Part shown: in pieces, positions 8,413-18,900 of the stretch | Position numbering within the stretch: the stretch's first letter is position 1 | Layout: every line of letters begins with the position of its first letter | From: CAZVUW01 sp964629825 | GTDB lineage: Bacteria > Actinomycetota > Nitriliruptoria > Euzebyales > Egibacteraceae | Assembly: GCA_964629825.1 (NCBI GenBank) | Contig: CAZVUW010000008.1 | Location: 1 to 55,235, forward strand | Direction: 5' to 3' | DNA length: 55,235 nt | Translations under genes and position numbers: made by a program | The notes under the pieces: model-generated | What the model was told of the DNA's origin: nothing | What the model saw: only the letters and a program-made list of their open reading frames with translations | Database searches by the model: none

Positions 8413-10770
8413 CTAGCCCGCCTGCCGCGCCGCCCTGAGGACCTCGGCGGGCACCACGCCGTCCCCGGCCGAGCCCTTAAGCCAGCCGTCCAGCTGATCC
8501 GCCGGCAGCGGTCGGCTGAAGTAGTAGCCCTGGGCGATGTCGCAGCCGAACTCGGTCAGGGTGGCGAGCGTCTCCTCGTCCTCGACCCCCTCGGCGACCA
8601 TCTCGAGGCCGAGCGAGTGGGCGAGGTCCACCGTGGACCGGACGATCGCCGCGCCGCGGGGGTCGCCCGAGATCCCGGCGATGAAGGCCCGGTCGAGCTT
8701 CAGCTCGTCGATCGGCAGCGAGCGCAGGTATGCCAGCGAGCAGTAGCCGGTCCCGTAGTCGTCCACGGACACACGAACCCCCACCCGGCGCAGGCGGTTG
8801 AGGATGGCCGCGGCGCGCGTGGGATCGGCGATGAGGATGTCCTCGGTGATCTCGATCTCCAGCAGGCGGGCCGGCAGGCCGTGCTCGTCGAGCAGCATTC
8901 GGATCTGATCCACCAGCCGCTCGTCGAGGAAGCTGACCGCCGAGAGGTTCACGGCGACCGGCATCTCGACGCCGTCGTCCAACCAGGCGCGGGCCTGCGC
9001 CGCGGCCAGCTCCAGGACCCGGCAGGTCAGCTCGGACATCAGGCCGGTCTGCTCGACCAGCGGCAGGAAGCGGTCCGGGAACAGCAGGCCCTGGCGCGGG
9101 TGCTGCCAGCGGACCAGGGCCTCGACGCCGCTGACCCGGCGGGTGGAGATCTCCCACTTGGGCTGGAAGTGCAGGATCAGCTCATCGCCCGCGACGGCCT
9201 GGCGCAGCTCGTCGACCATGCGGAGGTTGTCCCGTGCGTGGGTGTCGCGGTCCGCGAGGTAGTGCTCCACGCCCGAGCGGGCGCCCTTGGCGTTGTACAT
9301 CGCGATGTCGGCGCGCTGCATGAGCAGGTCGGTGGTGGCGCCGTCCTCCGGGTACAGCGCGATCCCGATGCTGCCGTCGATGTGCACGCTCAGCGAGTCG
9401 AGCTCGAACGGGATGCGCAGGCGGTCGCGCAGGCGCTGACCGACCTCCCGCGCCTCGCGTGCCTCCACATCGCGCAGGAGTATGGCGAACTCGTCGCCGC
9501 CGAGGCGCGCCAGAAGGTCGCTGCTGCGCAGGGCCGGTCGCAGACGCGGGCCGATCAGGCCCAGCAGCTCGTCTCCGACCTTGTGGCCGAGGGTGTCGTT
9601 GATCTCCTTGAAGTGGTCGAGGTCGATGAGCAGCAGCGCCCAGCGCTCCTCCGCACCGCTGGCCAGCGCCTCGGCGGCGCGCTCGTAGAAGGCCCTGCGA
9701 TTGGGCAGGCCGGTTAGGTCGTCGGTGCGGGCCTCCTCGCGGCTGCGGCTCAGCGCCGTGACGTCCACGTAGGCCACGACCACGCGCATGGCGACCGCCA
9801 GCAGCGTCGCTCCGGCGAGCCACGTCGCCACCGGGTTCATCCGGTTGAAGTTCCCGGCGAGCAGCAATCCGAGGGCGCCCACCGCGAACATGCCCGGAGC
9901 GGCGAGCACCGCGAGCGTCGATCGGCTCGCCGAGCCTTGCCGGGTGCGGATGTCGGTGGCGGCAACAGCCATCAGGACCAGACCGACCGCCCACAAGATG
10001 TCCAGGACCGTCCCCGAGACGTAGGTCTCCTTCGCCACCTGGTAGACGTAGACGACGTCGGCCACGGCGAAGGCCAGCAGCCCCGCGCTCATCCACACCC
10101 AGCGCGGAGAGGTGTTGAACCCGCGCACGGCGAAGACGCCTCCCGCGACCGCCAGCAGAGCCAGGTCCCCGATCGGGTAGCCGAGGGTCACCCCGACCGT
10201 CAGCGCATCTCCGCCGGTGGCGGCCAGGATCGGCCCGAAGGCCAGCGCCGAGACGGTCGCCGCGATCCCGAGCCCGGCGACCAGGGCGTCCAGCCAGCCG
10301 CGGGTGCCGAGGCGGTCGGGCTCGTCGCGCAAGCCGATCGTCGTCCCGATGAGGGCCAGGGGGTAGAAGGCGAGCCAGGCGATGTCGGCGATCGTCGCGG
10401 TCTCGGGCTCGGCTCCGTTGATCAGCGTGATCGCCGCGTAGAGCAGGTCGCCGCCGGCCGATGCTGCGAGCGACGCCGCGATCAGATACCAGCCCCGCGC
10501 CCGAGGCTGATGCCGCGCGGCCAGGAAGGCAACGGCCACAGCCAGCACGAGGATGCCGTTGTAGACCAGCGCGTCCCACAGCACCTCGTAGCCCACGTCG
10601 CCGAAGACCACGTGCGCGGTGTAGAGGCCCAGAAGCGCAAGCATGAGCAGGCGCAAGACCTTGAGAGGACCGGTCTCGGCGGGTGCGGGCTCCGGCTGTT
10701 CGGACTGCTCGTCGGGGGGTGCAGCGGCGAGGGCGGGCACGGACATTTCGACAGGGGCTCCATGGGTCAT
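8413..10770 (-). CDS. Membrane-bound GGDEF-EAL protein, cyclic-di-GMP turnover
   Basis: About 785 residues from the ATG at 10770; an ATG at 10746 with a distant GGAG, or longer forms up to 10893, are alternatives. After a Pro/Ala/Glu-rich cytoplasmic stretch come eight or nine hydrophobic segments forming a MASE-like sensor. A GGDEF domain follows with intact RLGGDEFA (GGDEF at 424-428) and LIDLDHFKEINDTLGH. The EAL domain keeps GVEALVRWQHP (E550), the DDYGTGYCSL loop and AEGVE. Both active sites look complete, so the protein could both make and degrade c-di-GMP. Its divergent neighbour is the copper ATPase gene, only about 210 bp away, but no functional link is evident. Confidence 0.93.
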   Translation of the reverse strand: MTHGAPVEMSVPALAAAPPDEQSEQPEPAPAETGPLKVLRLLMLALLGLYTAHVVFGDVGYEVLWDALVYNGILVLAVAVAFLAARHQPRARGWYLIAASLAASAGGDLLYAAITLINGAEPETATIADIAWLAFYPLALIGTTIGLRDEPDRLGTRGWLDALVAGLGIAATVSALAFGPILAATGGDALTVGVTLGYPIGDLALLAVAGGVFAVRGFNTSPRWVWMSAGLLAFAVADVVYVYQVAKETYVSGTVLDILWAVGLVLMAVAATDIRTRQGSASRSTLAVLAAPGMFAVGALGLLLAGNFNRMNPVATWLAGATLLAVAMRVVVAYVDVTALSRSREEARTDDLTGLPNRRAFYERAAEALASGAEERWALLLIDLDHFKEINDTLGHKVGDELLGLIGPRLRPALRSSDLLARLGGDEFAILLRDVEAREAREVGQRLRDRLRIPFELDSLSVHIDGSIGIALYPEDGATTDLLMQRADIAMYNAKGARSGVEHYLADRDTHARDNLRMVDELRQAVAGDELILHFQPKWEISTRRVSGVEALVRWQHPRQGLLFPDRFLPLVEQTGLMSELTCRVLELAAAQARAWLDDGVEMPVAVNLSAVSFLDERLVDQIRMLLDEHGLPARLLEIEITEDILIADPTRAAAILNRLRRVGVRVSVDDYGTGYCSLAYLRSLPIDELKLDRAFIAGISGDPRGAAIVRSTVDLAHSLGLEMVAEGVEDEETLATLTEFGCDIAQGYYFSRPLPADQLDGWLKGSAGDGVVPAEVLRAARQAG

Positions 10771-10902
10771 GCGACCCGGGGGGAGGGGCCGCAAGACCAC
10801 CGTCGGCTGCGCTCGCCTCCGGATTAGCCCATGCGACATGGCACGCGGGACCGATTGCGGTGGATGTCTAAGCGGCCGCCGTGGGACCGCCACCCGACGA
10901 CA

Positions 10903-10921
10903 GATACCATAGGGGGGTATC
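10903..10921 (+). promoter_or_regulatory. CsoR-like copper operator
   Basis: GATACC and GGTATC form inverted ends around a G-rich centre (ATAGGGG). This is the shape of operators of the CsoR/RcnR family (TACC..GGTA with G/C tracts). It lies 62 bp upstream of the copper ATPase start, where it would overlap a promoter. No csoR gene is in the window, so the regulator is inferred. Confidence 0.6.
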
Positions 10922-10983
10922 CTTCATCGAACTGCGGTTGCCGTCCGCTGCCGCACGGAAGGCTCCAGGCCCCAGGAGGCGTC

Positions 10984-13071
10984 ATGAACCGCAGGGCACA
11001 GCACGACCAGCTGAGCGAGGACACGGGTCACGGCGAGCACGCGGGCCACGGCGGACACAGCGGCCATGAACACGGTGACCACACAGGCCACGGCGGACAC
11101 GACCACGGCGACCACGCCGCGATGTTCCGCGACCGCTTCTGGCTGACCCTGCTCCTGACCCTGCCGGTCCTGTACTTCTCCGAGTCCCTCGGCCACCTGC
11201 TCGGCTACATGCCTCCGCAGATCCCCGGCGCCGGGTGGGTGTCGCCGGTCCTCGGCACCGTGATCTTCGTCTACGGCGGCTGGCCGTTCCTGGCCGGCGG
11301 GCTGGACGAGGCGCGGCGGCGCAGGCCGGGGATGATGCTGCTGATCGCCCTGGCGATCAGCGTCGCCTACGTCGCCTCCCTTGCCACCTCGCTCGGCTGG
11401 TTCAGCGTCGAGGTCTGGTGGGAGCTGGCCCTGCTGATCGCGATCATGCTGCTCGGCCACTGGCTGGAGATGCGGGCGATCGGGCAGGCGCGCGGAGCGC
11501 TGGCCGCGCTGGCCGAGCTGCTGCCGGACGAGGCCGAGCGCCTCACCGACGACGGCGATGTGGAGCGGATCCCGATCGCGGAGCTCCGTCTCGGTGACGT
11601 CGTCCTCGTGCGACCGGGCGGCCGCGTCCCCGCCGACGGCACGGTGGTCGAGGGCACGGCCGAGGTCGACGAGTCGATGATCACCGGCGAGTCCAACCCG
11701 GTCGCACGCGGCGAGGGCGAGCGGGTCGTCGCCGCGACGGTCGTGACCGACTCGGCCCTGCGGGTTCGCGTCGACGCCGTCGGCGAGGACACGACCCTTG
11801 CGGGCATCCAGCGCATGGTCGCCCAGGCGCAGGAGTCCTCTTCCCGCGGTCAGGTCCTGGCCGATCGCGCAGCAGCGCTGCTGTTCTACGTGGCGCTTGC
11901 GACCGCAGCCATGACGGTCCTCGTGTGGACGCTGGTCGGCCAGCCGGACGCCGCGGTCGTCCGGGCCGTGACCGTGCTGATCATCGCCTGCCCCCATGCG
12001 CTCGGGCTCGCGATCCCGCTGGTCACCTCGATTGCGACGGCCAAAGCGGCCCGCTCGGGGATCCTCGTGAAGGACCGCAGCGCCCTCGAGCGGATGCGCG
12101 AGGTCGACGTCGTCCTTTTCGACAAGACCGGGACCCTGACCAAGGGCCAGCACGCGCTCACGGACGTCGCCGCGGTCGAGGGCGACGAAGGCGCCGTCCT
12201 CGCGTTGGCCGCGGCGGTCGAGGCCGACAGCGAGCACCCGCTCGCTCGGGCCATCGTCGCCGCCGCACGGGAGCGAGGGCTCACCGTCCCACCGGCGACC
12301 GGGTTCAGGGCGCTGGCCGGTCGCGGCGTCGAGGCGCAGGTGGACGGTGCGCAGATCGCCGTCGGCGGACCGGCGCTCGTCAGCGAGCGCAGCCTGTCGG
12401 TCCCGCCCGAACTCAAGGGAGCGATCGACCGCTGGGTCGAGCGCGGAGCGGCCGTGCTGACCCTCGCCCGCGACGAGGAGATCATCGGCGCGCTCGCCCT
12501 CGAGGACCAGGTGCGCGAGGAGTCCCGCGCAGCCGTGCGTGCCCTGCACGACCTCGGCGTGACCGTCGCCATGATCACCGGTGACGCCCGCCAGGTGGCG
12601 GACGCCGTGGCCGCAGAGCTCGGCATCGACGAGGTGCACGCCGAGGTGCTGCCCGAGCACAAGGACGCGAAGGTCGCTTCGCTGCAGCGCGACGGCCGCT
12701 CCGTGGCGATGGTCGGCGACGGCGTGAACGACGCGCCCGCCCTCGCGAGGGCCGACGTCGGCATCGCCATCGGCGCGGGCACCGACGTCGCCATGGAGTC
12801 CGCGGGCATCGTGCTCGCCTCCGATGACCCGCGCGGAGTCGTCTCGGCGGGCCGCCTGTCGCGGGCGAGCTATCGCAAGATGCTCCAGAACCTCTGGTGG
12901 GCGGCCGGTTACAACCTGCTCGCGCTACCGCTGGCCGCCGGCATCCTCGCTCCCGTCGGCTTCGTCCTGCCCATGGCGGTCGGGGCCGTCCTGATGAGCC
13001 TGTCGACGATCATCGTGGCGCTGAACGCGCAGCTGCTCCGAAGGGTCGATCTCAGCCCCGCTGCGATTTGA
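10984..13071 (+). CDS. copB: P1B-type copper-transporting ATPase, CopB class
   Basis: 695 residues from the ATG preceded by AGGAGG. The N-terminus is a histidine-rich metal-binding tail (11 His in residues 16-44), replacing the CxxC domains of CopA. Later motifs are the actuator TGES (234-237), the transmembrane CPH at 336-338, the phosphorylation site DKTGTLTK (D380), the HP motif in SEHPLARAI and GDGVNDAPAL. CPH plus a His-rich tail defines the CopB group, which exports Cu(+) or Cu(2+); silver is also possible. A CsoR-like site upstream and a cupredoxin lipoprotein downstream support a copper role. Confidence 0.93.
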   Translation: MNRRAQHDQLSEDTGHGEHAGHGGHSGHEHGDHTGHGGHDHGDHAAMFRDRFWLTLLLTLPVLYFSESLGHLLGYMPPQIPGAGWVSPVLGTVIFVYGGWPFLAGGLDEARRRRPGMMLLIALAISVAYVASLATSLGWFSVEVWWELALLIAIMLLGHWLEMRAIGQARGALAALAELLPDEAERLTDDGDVERIPIAELRLGDVVLVRPGGRVPADGTVVEGTAEVDESMITGESNPVARGEGERVVAATVVTDSALRVRVDAVGEDTTLAGIQRMVAQAQESSSRGQVLADRAAALLFYVALATAAMTVLVWTLVGQPDAAVVRAVTVLIIACPHALGLAIPLVTSIATAKAARSGILVKDRSALERMREVDVVLFDKTGTLTKGQHALTDVAAVEGDEGAVLALAAAVEADSEHPLARAIVAAARERGLTVPPATGFRALAGRGVEAQVDGAQIAVGGPALVSERSLSVPPELKGAIDRWVERGAAVLTLARDEEIIGALALEDQVREESRAAVRALHDLGVTVAMITGDARQVADAVAAELGIDEVHAEVLPEHKDAKVASLQRDGRSVAMVGDGVNDAPALARADVGIAIGAGTDVAMESAGIVLASDDPRGVVSAGRLSRASYRKMLQNLWWAAGYNLLALPLAAGILAPVGFVLPMAVGAVLMSLSTIIVALNAQLLRRVDLSPAAI

Positions 13072-13175
13072 CCACTTTCTCCCCCCGGCGCGGTTTGCCT
13101 GGGCTAGGCTCCCGCGGCACCTGACCGGCCGGTGGCCCGCCACCCCTTTCGGCGCTGACCGCGCATGGAGACGCC

Positions 13176-13535
13176 ATGAGCACCTCCAGATCGCGCCTGG
13201 GCACCCTCGCCGCGCTGGTGCTGCTCACCGGGGCAGCCTGCGGAGGAAACCCCCTGGACGAGATCACCCAGCTCCAGGTGAACATGGTGGACGTGGCCTT
13301 CGAGCCAGCGCGCATCGAGATCGCGGCGGGCGAGCCGGTGGCGCTGATGGTCAGCAACGAGGGCGTGCTCGAGCACGACCTCGACCTGCCCGCCGCAGGC
13401 CTGCACGTGCATGGCTACCCGGGAGCGCGGCAGGCAGCGTTACTCATGATCGACGAACCCGGCGTGTACGAGGCCCTGTGCCTCACCCCGGGTCACGCAG
13501 ACGCAGGGATGCGCATGCAGGTCGTCGTGCGCTGA
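13176..13535 (+). CDS. Cupredoxin-like lipoprotein
   Basis: 119 residues. A signal peptide ends in the lipobox LTGAAC (lipidated Cys22). The mature part has a type-1 copper ligand set: His67 in LEHDLDL, then Cys102, His107 and Met112 in CLTPGHADAGM, with the plastocyanin/oxidase-like spacing C-x4-H-x4-M. It should sit on the outer face of the membrane and bind one copper for storage, delivery or electron transfer. It starts 104 bp after the CopB gene on the same strand, so the two probably act together in envelope copper handling. An extra HVH at 77-79 may add a second weak site. Confidence 0.88.
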   Translation: MSTSRSRLGTLAALVLLTGAACGGNPLDEITQLQVNMVDVAFEPARIEIAAGEPVALMVSNEGVLEHDLDLPAAGLHVHGYPGARQAALLMIDEPGVYEALCLTPGHADAGMRMQVVVR

Positions 13536-13541
13536 AAACCG

Positions 13542-13570
13542 TTGACGGGGAGCGGACGCCGCAATACGTT
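13542..13570 (+). promoter_or_regulatory. Predicted promoter of the first M14 peptidase gene
   Basis: TTGACG at 13542-13547, a 17-bp spacer and TACGTT at 13565-13570 match a housekeeping sigma-70 type promoter. The leader would be about 145 nt and would contain a small dyad, GTATTC-C-GAATAC, at 13586-13598. Prediction by pattern only. Confidence 0.5.
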
Positions 13571-13722
13571 CCCGGCCCCGGGCGGGTATTCCGAATACAC
13601 GACGCGCCGAAGATCAGATCCCGGAATCATCGCTGCGAGCCCCTCACCCCCGCCTGGTGCCGGAGTTGGTCGAAGCTGTGCCCCGATCCTCGGCCAGTCG
13701 TCGCCTTTCAACAGGAGGAAAC

Positions 13723-15711
13723 ATGCCTTCACCCCCCAGGCGCCGGCCGATCGCATTGGTCTTGGCGACGTTGCTCCTATTAACACTGCTGCCGACGATG
13801 GCGCTCGCCCAGGCCGAGCCGAACCAGGTCACGGGCGTCACCCTCACCCACCAGTACGGCTACACGACGGTGGCGTGGACCCCGGTTCCGGGCGCCACGG
13901 ACTACCAGATCGAGCGCACCCCGGTAGACGTCGACAACAACCCGACGGGAACGGCGACGATCGTGGGGCTGTGGCGGCCCAACCGCCAGATCAACCAGCA
14001 CCTGCCCACCTTCGCCGACGCGAACTTCTACCCGGGTGAGCGCTTCGCCTGGCGCGTGCGCGCCCGCTTCGGCAACGAGGCGCAGCCCTACTCCGAGCCG
14101 GTCTACGGGACCACCCGTGAGATCTTCGGCCCGGAGGAGTTCCTGACCCAGTGGGAGCAGACGCTCGGGGCGCAGTTCACCTCCTACGACTCCGAGATCG
14201 ACTGGACCCGGCGCATCGACGCCGCCAGCGACCGCGTCCGGGTCGTGACGATCGGACACACCGCGCAGGGCCGGGAGATCAACGCCTTCATCATCGGCTA
14301 CCCCACTCCCCCGGCGACGGCCGAGGAGATCTCGAACACCCCCACCGCCGGCGCGAACTGCAACGTCCACGGCAACGAGCCGTCCGGCCGTGAGGGCTGC
14401 TTCATGATGATCCGCCGGCTCGCGTTCTCGAACGAGCCGGACATCCTCGACATCCTCAGCGACGTCACCGTCCTGATCGTCCCGTCGTTCAACGGCGACG
14501 GCCGCGCGGCGAACACCCGTGGCAACTCGACCGGCCAGGACCTCAACCGCGACCACGGTCGCATCAGCCAGCCCGAGACCCAGACGTTCGCCCGCTTCGT
14601 CCGCGACTACACCCCGGACGTGATGGTGGACGGCCACGAGTTCGGCAACAACAACACCTGCGACCTGCCCCTGCTGTGGCCGCGCCACAGCAACACCCCG
14701 CCGCCGATCCACAACGAGTCCAAGGAGAACTTCGTCGAGGGCTGGTTCTACAACCAGGCGGCCGTTGACGGCTGGTGGCCGTGTCCCTACCCGCTCCAGG
14801 GCATCGAGGGCGCGTCCTCGTTCACCCGCGTGCACGGTCTGAAGAACATGATCGTCACGCTGGTCGAGGCCCGCAGCAGCGGCGGCGCGACCCGACCCGG
14901 TGAGGGCAACACCAGCTCGGTGACCAACCGCCGTCGCAAGGGCTACTCGCAGATGTGGGCCATCGAGACGGCGCTGCGCTACCGCCACGAGAACCTTGAG
15001 CTGGTCAACGACGTCATGGCCGCAGGCCTTGAGTACCAGCTGACCACCAACGACCCGGTCGTGCTGCACGCCGACTGGGACGTCGAGCCGTTCCCCGCCC
15101 CGCACCCGGGCGACAGCCCGCCGCCGAACAACCCGCCGGGGCCGGAGGACATGATCAACCCGCCGCCGTGCGCCTACCTGCTCACCGCTGAGCAGTACAC
15201 GACGGTTCTCAACGACAGCGGCAGCCTGCCCGTCGCCCTGCGGACGTCGCCGGCCGACCGCCTCGCCGCCCACGGCATCCGCGTGGAGCCGCGGCCGAAC
15301 GACTACCTGGTGCCGATGTCCCAGCCGTTCCGCGCGCTGATCAACATCCTGCTCGACCCCGAGCAGCCGCCCGCGCCGATCATCGGTGCGCAGCGCGTGT
15401 TCGACCCGGCCGTCTGCGCCTCGACCTTCCCGCTCGCCACCGAGCAGCTGGACCGCCTGGCGGCCAGCGGCGGCATCACGGATGGGCTGGAGGAGAAGAT
15501 CCGCAACAACCTCCAGACCGCCGAGGAGTGGCTGCAGCTCGGTCCGCGGAAGCTCGGACCCGCGCTGAGCCACCTCGACCGCGCCATCCACCTGCTCCTG
15601 TGGCAGGCCGACGTGATCGAGAACAAGGACAAGCCGAACCAGGGTGACCCGGAGGGCCTGCGCGCCCTCGCCGCGGCGATCGCGGCCCTGGCCGACACCT
15701 ACCGCAGCTAG
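13723..15711 (+). CDS. Secreted M14-family zinc carboxypeptidase with C-terminal shared module
   Basis: 662 residues from the ATG at 13723, chosen for its AGGAGGAAAC site. A signal peptide (residues 1-30, ending MALAQA) precedes a fibronectin-III-like domain (about 34-135). The M14 domain has zinc ligands H216 and E219 in NVHGNEPSG, H305 in VDGHEFG and the catalytic E382 in TLVEARS. These residues are what an active metallocarboxypeptidase needs. A linker with PPPNNPPGP leads to residues 576-662, a helical module shared with five other proteins here. The gene is paralogous over its whole length to the N-terminal half of the next gene, so the pair arose by tandem duplication. The peptide substrate is unknown. 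Confidence 0.9.
   Translation: MPSPPRRRPIALVLATLLLLTLLPTMALAQAEPNQVTGVTLTHQYGYTTVAWTPVPGATDYQIERTPVDVDNNPTGTATIVGLWRPNRQINQHLPTFADANFYPGERFAWRVRARFGNEAQPYSEPVYGTTREIFGPEEFLTQWEQTLGAQFTSYDSEIDWTRRIDAASDRVRVVTIGHTAQGREINAFIIGYPTPPATAEEISNTPTAGANCNVHGNEPSGREGCFMMIRRLAFSNEPDILDILSDVTVLIVPSFNGDGRAANTRGNSTGQDLNRDHGRISQPETQTFARFVRDYTPDVMVDGHEFGNNNTCDLPLLWPRHSNTPPPIHNESKENFVEGWFYNQAAVDGWWPCPYPLQGIEGASSFTRVHGLKNMIVTLVEARSSGGATRPGEGNTSSVTNRRRKGYSQMWAIETALRYRHENLELVNDVMAAGLEYQLTTNDPVVLHADWDVEPFPAPHPGDSPPPNNPPGPEDMINPPPCAYLLTAEQYTTVLNDSGSLPVALRTSPADRLAAHGIRVEPRPNDYLVPMSQPFRALINILLDPEQPPAPIIGAQRVFDPAVCASTFPLATEQLDRLAASGGITDGLEEKIRNNLQTAEEWLQLGPRKLGPALSHLDRAIHLLLWQADVIENKDKPNQGDPEGLRALAAAIAALADTYRS
15448..15708 (+). 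other. Shared C-terminal module, copy 1 (in the M14 peptidase)
   Basis: Residues 576-662, from LDRLAASGGI to the stop. It contains ALSHLDRAIHLLLWQ and NKDKPNQGDPEGLRALAAAI. The layout (I-x-x-G-L...A-x-x-W-L...A-L-x-H-L) is like the FIMAH domain found at C-termini of bacterial extracellular enzymes; that assignment needs a profile search. Confidence 0.85.
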
Positions 15712-15730
15712 CTCCGCAGCAGCTGAACGG

Positions 15731-15761
15731 AAGGGGCGCCCTCGGGCGCCCCTTCCCCTTT
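15731..15761 (+). terminator. Intrinsic terminator after the M14 peptidase gene
   Basis: AAGGGGCGCCC, a TC loop, then GGGCGCCCCTT and CCCCTTT: an 11-bp stem followed by a short T-run, 19 bp after the stop codon. Confidence 0.85.
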
Positions 15762-15794
15762 GTGCATTGGAATCGCGTCGGGCGGATTCGACCA

Positions 15795-15823
15795 TTGACT
15801 GCCCACCGACGCGGAACTAGGTT
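15795..15823 (+). promoter_or_regulatory. Predicted promoter of the M14-acylase gene
   Basis: TTGACT at 15795-15800, a 17-bp spacer and TAGGTT at 15818-15823, lying after the upstream terminator. It leaves a leader of about 125-135 nt. Prediction by pattern only. Confidence 0.5.
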
Positions 15824-15957
15824 CCCGCCCGGGCTGGCTGCTCTCCGCCCCTCCCCCCCCAACATTTTTGGAAAGCGTGCCACCCGAAGCCGCTCTAGCG
15901 GCACATCGCGTCGTGGGTCGGGAGGCTGCTTCCAACCAATTCGAAAAGGAGCAGGAC

Positions 15958-18900
15958 ATGCGAAGTCGGCAAAGGCCATTCGCCCTAGGCATGGCCGCCG
16001 TGATGGTTCTGCTGCTGCTGCCAGATGTCGCACTGGCGCAGCAGGATCCGACTCAGGTCCAAAACCTCACCCTGTCCCATGGCGATGGCTGGGTGACGCT
16101 TGCCTGGTCGCCCGTGCCCGGCGCGACCGACTACCAGATCGAGCGCACCCCCGTGAGCAGCGATGACACGCCCACGGGAGACCCTGTGATCGTTGGTCTC
16201 TGGCGTCCCAACCGCCAGATCAACCAGTCCGAGCCCACCTTCGCCGACGCCGGCTTCGTGCCCGGGGACCGCTACCGCTGGCGCGTGCGGGCTCGCATCG
16301 GCTCGACCGCGCAGGAGTACTCGGAGCCCGTCTTCGACACCACCCGCGAGCCCTTCGGCCCCGAGGAGTTCCTCACCCAGTTCGAGCAGACCCTGGGCGC
16401 CCAGTACACCTCGTATGAGTCCGAGATCGAGTGGACTCGGCGCATCGACGCGGCCAGCGAGCGCCTGCGGGTGGTCACCATCGGCCACACCGTGCAGGGG
16501 CGGGAGATCAACGCCTTCATCCTCGGCTACCCGCGTCCCCCCGCCACGGTGCAGGAGATCTCGGACGGGCCGACCGCCGGAAGCACCTGCAACGTGCACG
16601 GCAACGAGCCGACCGGCCGCGAGGCCTGCTTCATGATGATCCGCAAGATGGCCTTCTCGGACGACCCGTGGGTCATCGAGACGCTGTCCAACACGACCGC
16701 GCTGTTCGTGCCCTCTCTGAACGGCGACGGGCGCGCAGCGAACAGCCGCGGCAACTCGACCGGGCAGGACCTCAACCGCGACTACGGGCGGTTGTCCCAG
16801 CCCGAGACCCTCGCCCAGGCGGCGTTCTGGCGCGACTACACGCCCGAGGTGCTGAACGACGGCCACCACTTCGGCAACACCAACACCTGCGACCTGGCGC
16901 TGATGAACACCCCGCACCTCAACAACTCCCGGGCGACCTACGACGAGGGCCGCTTCGGGCTGATCGAGGGCTGGATGTACACCCAGGGCGCGCGCGACGG
17001 CTGGTGGCCGTGCCCATACCCGACCGCGTTCTCCGCCGGCGGGCAGTCGTTCGGCAGCACGACCGGCATGAAGCACATCATCGGGATGCTCACCGAGGCG
17101 CGGTCGCAGGCCGGGCCGACCCGGCCGGGCGCGAGCGGCGCGGCCAACACGCGGCGCCAGGCAGCCTCGCACCTGTGGACGCTGCACCAGGTGTTCGACT
17201 ATCACCGGGAGAACCGCGCCCGCATCCAGCAGGCGATCGCCGACTCGATCGAGTTCCAGTCCTCGAACACCGGGCGCGTGGTCTTCGACGGCACCTACGA
17301 CTGGGAGCCGTACCCGGCGCCGCACCCGGGCGAGAACCCGCCCCCGAACAACCGTCCCGGTGAGGGCGATCAGCTCGCCGAGCCGCCCTGCGGCTACCTG
17401 CTGACCGCCGAGCAGTACGAGAGCAAGATCGAGGACGCGCGGCTGCCGGAGTCGCTGTGGACCTCGCCTGCCGAGCGCCTCGAGGCCCACGGCGTGCGCG
17501 TCGAGAAGCGTCCGGAGGACTACCTCGTTCCGATGGCGCAGCCACTGCGCGCGCTGATCCCGCTGATCCTCGACGGCCAGGCCGGCGAGCTCGGAATCCC
17601 GATCATCACCGCCGCCGAGCGCCTGTTCGACCCCGCGGTGTGCGCCTCGACCTTTGCGCTGGTGCGTGAGCAGCTGGACCGCCTGGCGGCCAGCGGCGGC
17701 ATCACCGCGGGCCTTGAGGAGAAGGTCCGCAACGCCCTGGACACGGCCGAGGAGTGGCTGGACCTGCCCAAGAAGTTCCTGCCAGCGCTGTCCCATCTCG
17801 ACCGCGCCGTGCACCTGCTGCTGTGGCAGGTCGAGGTCATCGAGGACAAGGGCAAGACCAACCAGGGTGACCCGGAGGGCCTGCGGGCTCTGGCCGCGGC
17901 GATCCAGGCGCTGGCCGACACCTACCGCGCCGCCGACGAGCACGCGCGCTGGCGTCAGCACGCCGAGAACGTGACCATCACCCGCGACGACCTGGGCGTC
18001 CCGCACGTGGTCGGCAAGACCGATGCCGACGCCGTGTTCGGGATGATCTACGCCCAAGCCGAGGACGACTTCAACCGGGTCGAGCGCAACTACCTGGTCA
18101 GCCTCGGGCGTCTCGCCGAGGCCGAGGGCGAGAGCGCGATCTGGCAGGACCTGCGCCAGCGCCTGTACCTCGACCACGAGGACCTGAAGCAGCTCTACTC
18201 GGAGAGCCCGGTCTGGCTGCGCAGGCTGATGAACGCCTGGGCCGACGGCCTGAACTACTTCCTCGCCACGCACCCCGAGGTCGAGCCGCGAGCCATCAAG
18301 CGCTTCGAGCCGTGGATGGCGCTGAGCTTCACCGAGGGCAGCATCGGTGGGGACATCGAGCGCATCAACCTGAACCAGCTGCGCAGCTTCTACGAGCCGC
18401 AGGGCCTGACCGGCTCGTTCGAGCCCGTGCAGACCTTCATCGAGAACGACCCCGAGGACGGCGCGGCCGGCTCGAACGGGATCGCGATCGCGCCGAGCCA
18501 CACCCGCGACGGCAACGCGCTGCTCCTGATCAACCCGCACACGAGCCACTACTTCCGCCACGTCCAGCACGTCACCAGCGGCGAGGGGCTCGACGTCTAC
18601 GGCGCCATCACCTGGGGCCAGTTCTTCATCTACCAGGGCTTCAACCCGGACGCCGGATGGATGCACACGTCGGCGCCGGTGGACAACATCGACGAGTTCC
18701 TCCAGACGATCGTCACCGACGAAGACGGCCAGCGCTTCTACCGCTACGGCGACGAGCTGCGGCCGGTGAAGACCAGGCCGGTCACGATCTCCTACCGCAC
18801 CGCGGACGGGGAGCTGGAGGAGCGCACCTTCACGACCTATGCCACGCATCACGGCCCGATCGTTCGCCAGACGGGCGGCCGCTGGGTGGCGACCGGCCTG

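Noticed and set aside
8281..9717. 478-codon plus-strand frame
   Set aside because: Shadow of the GGDEF-EAL gene, whose active-site motifs are intact on the minus strand.
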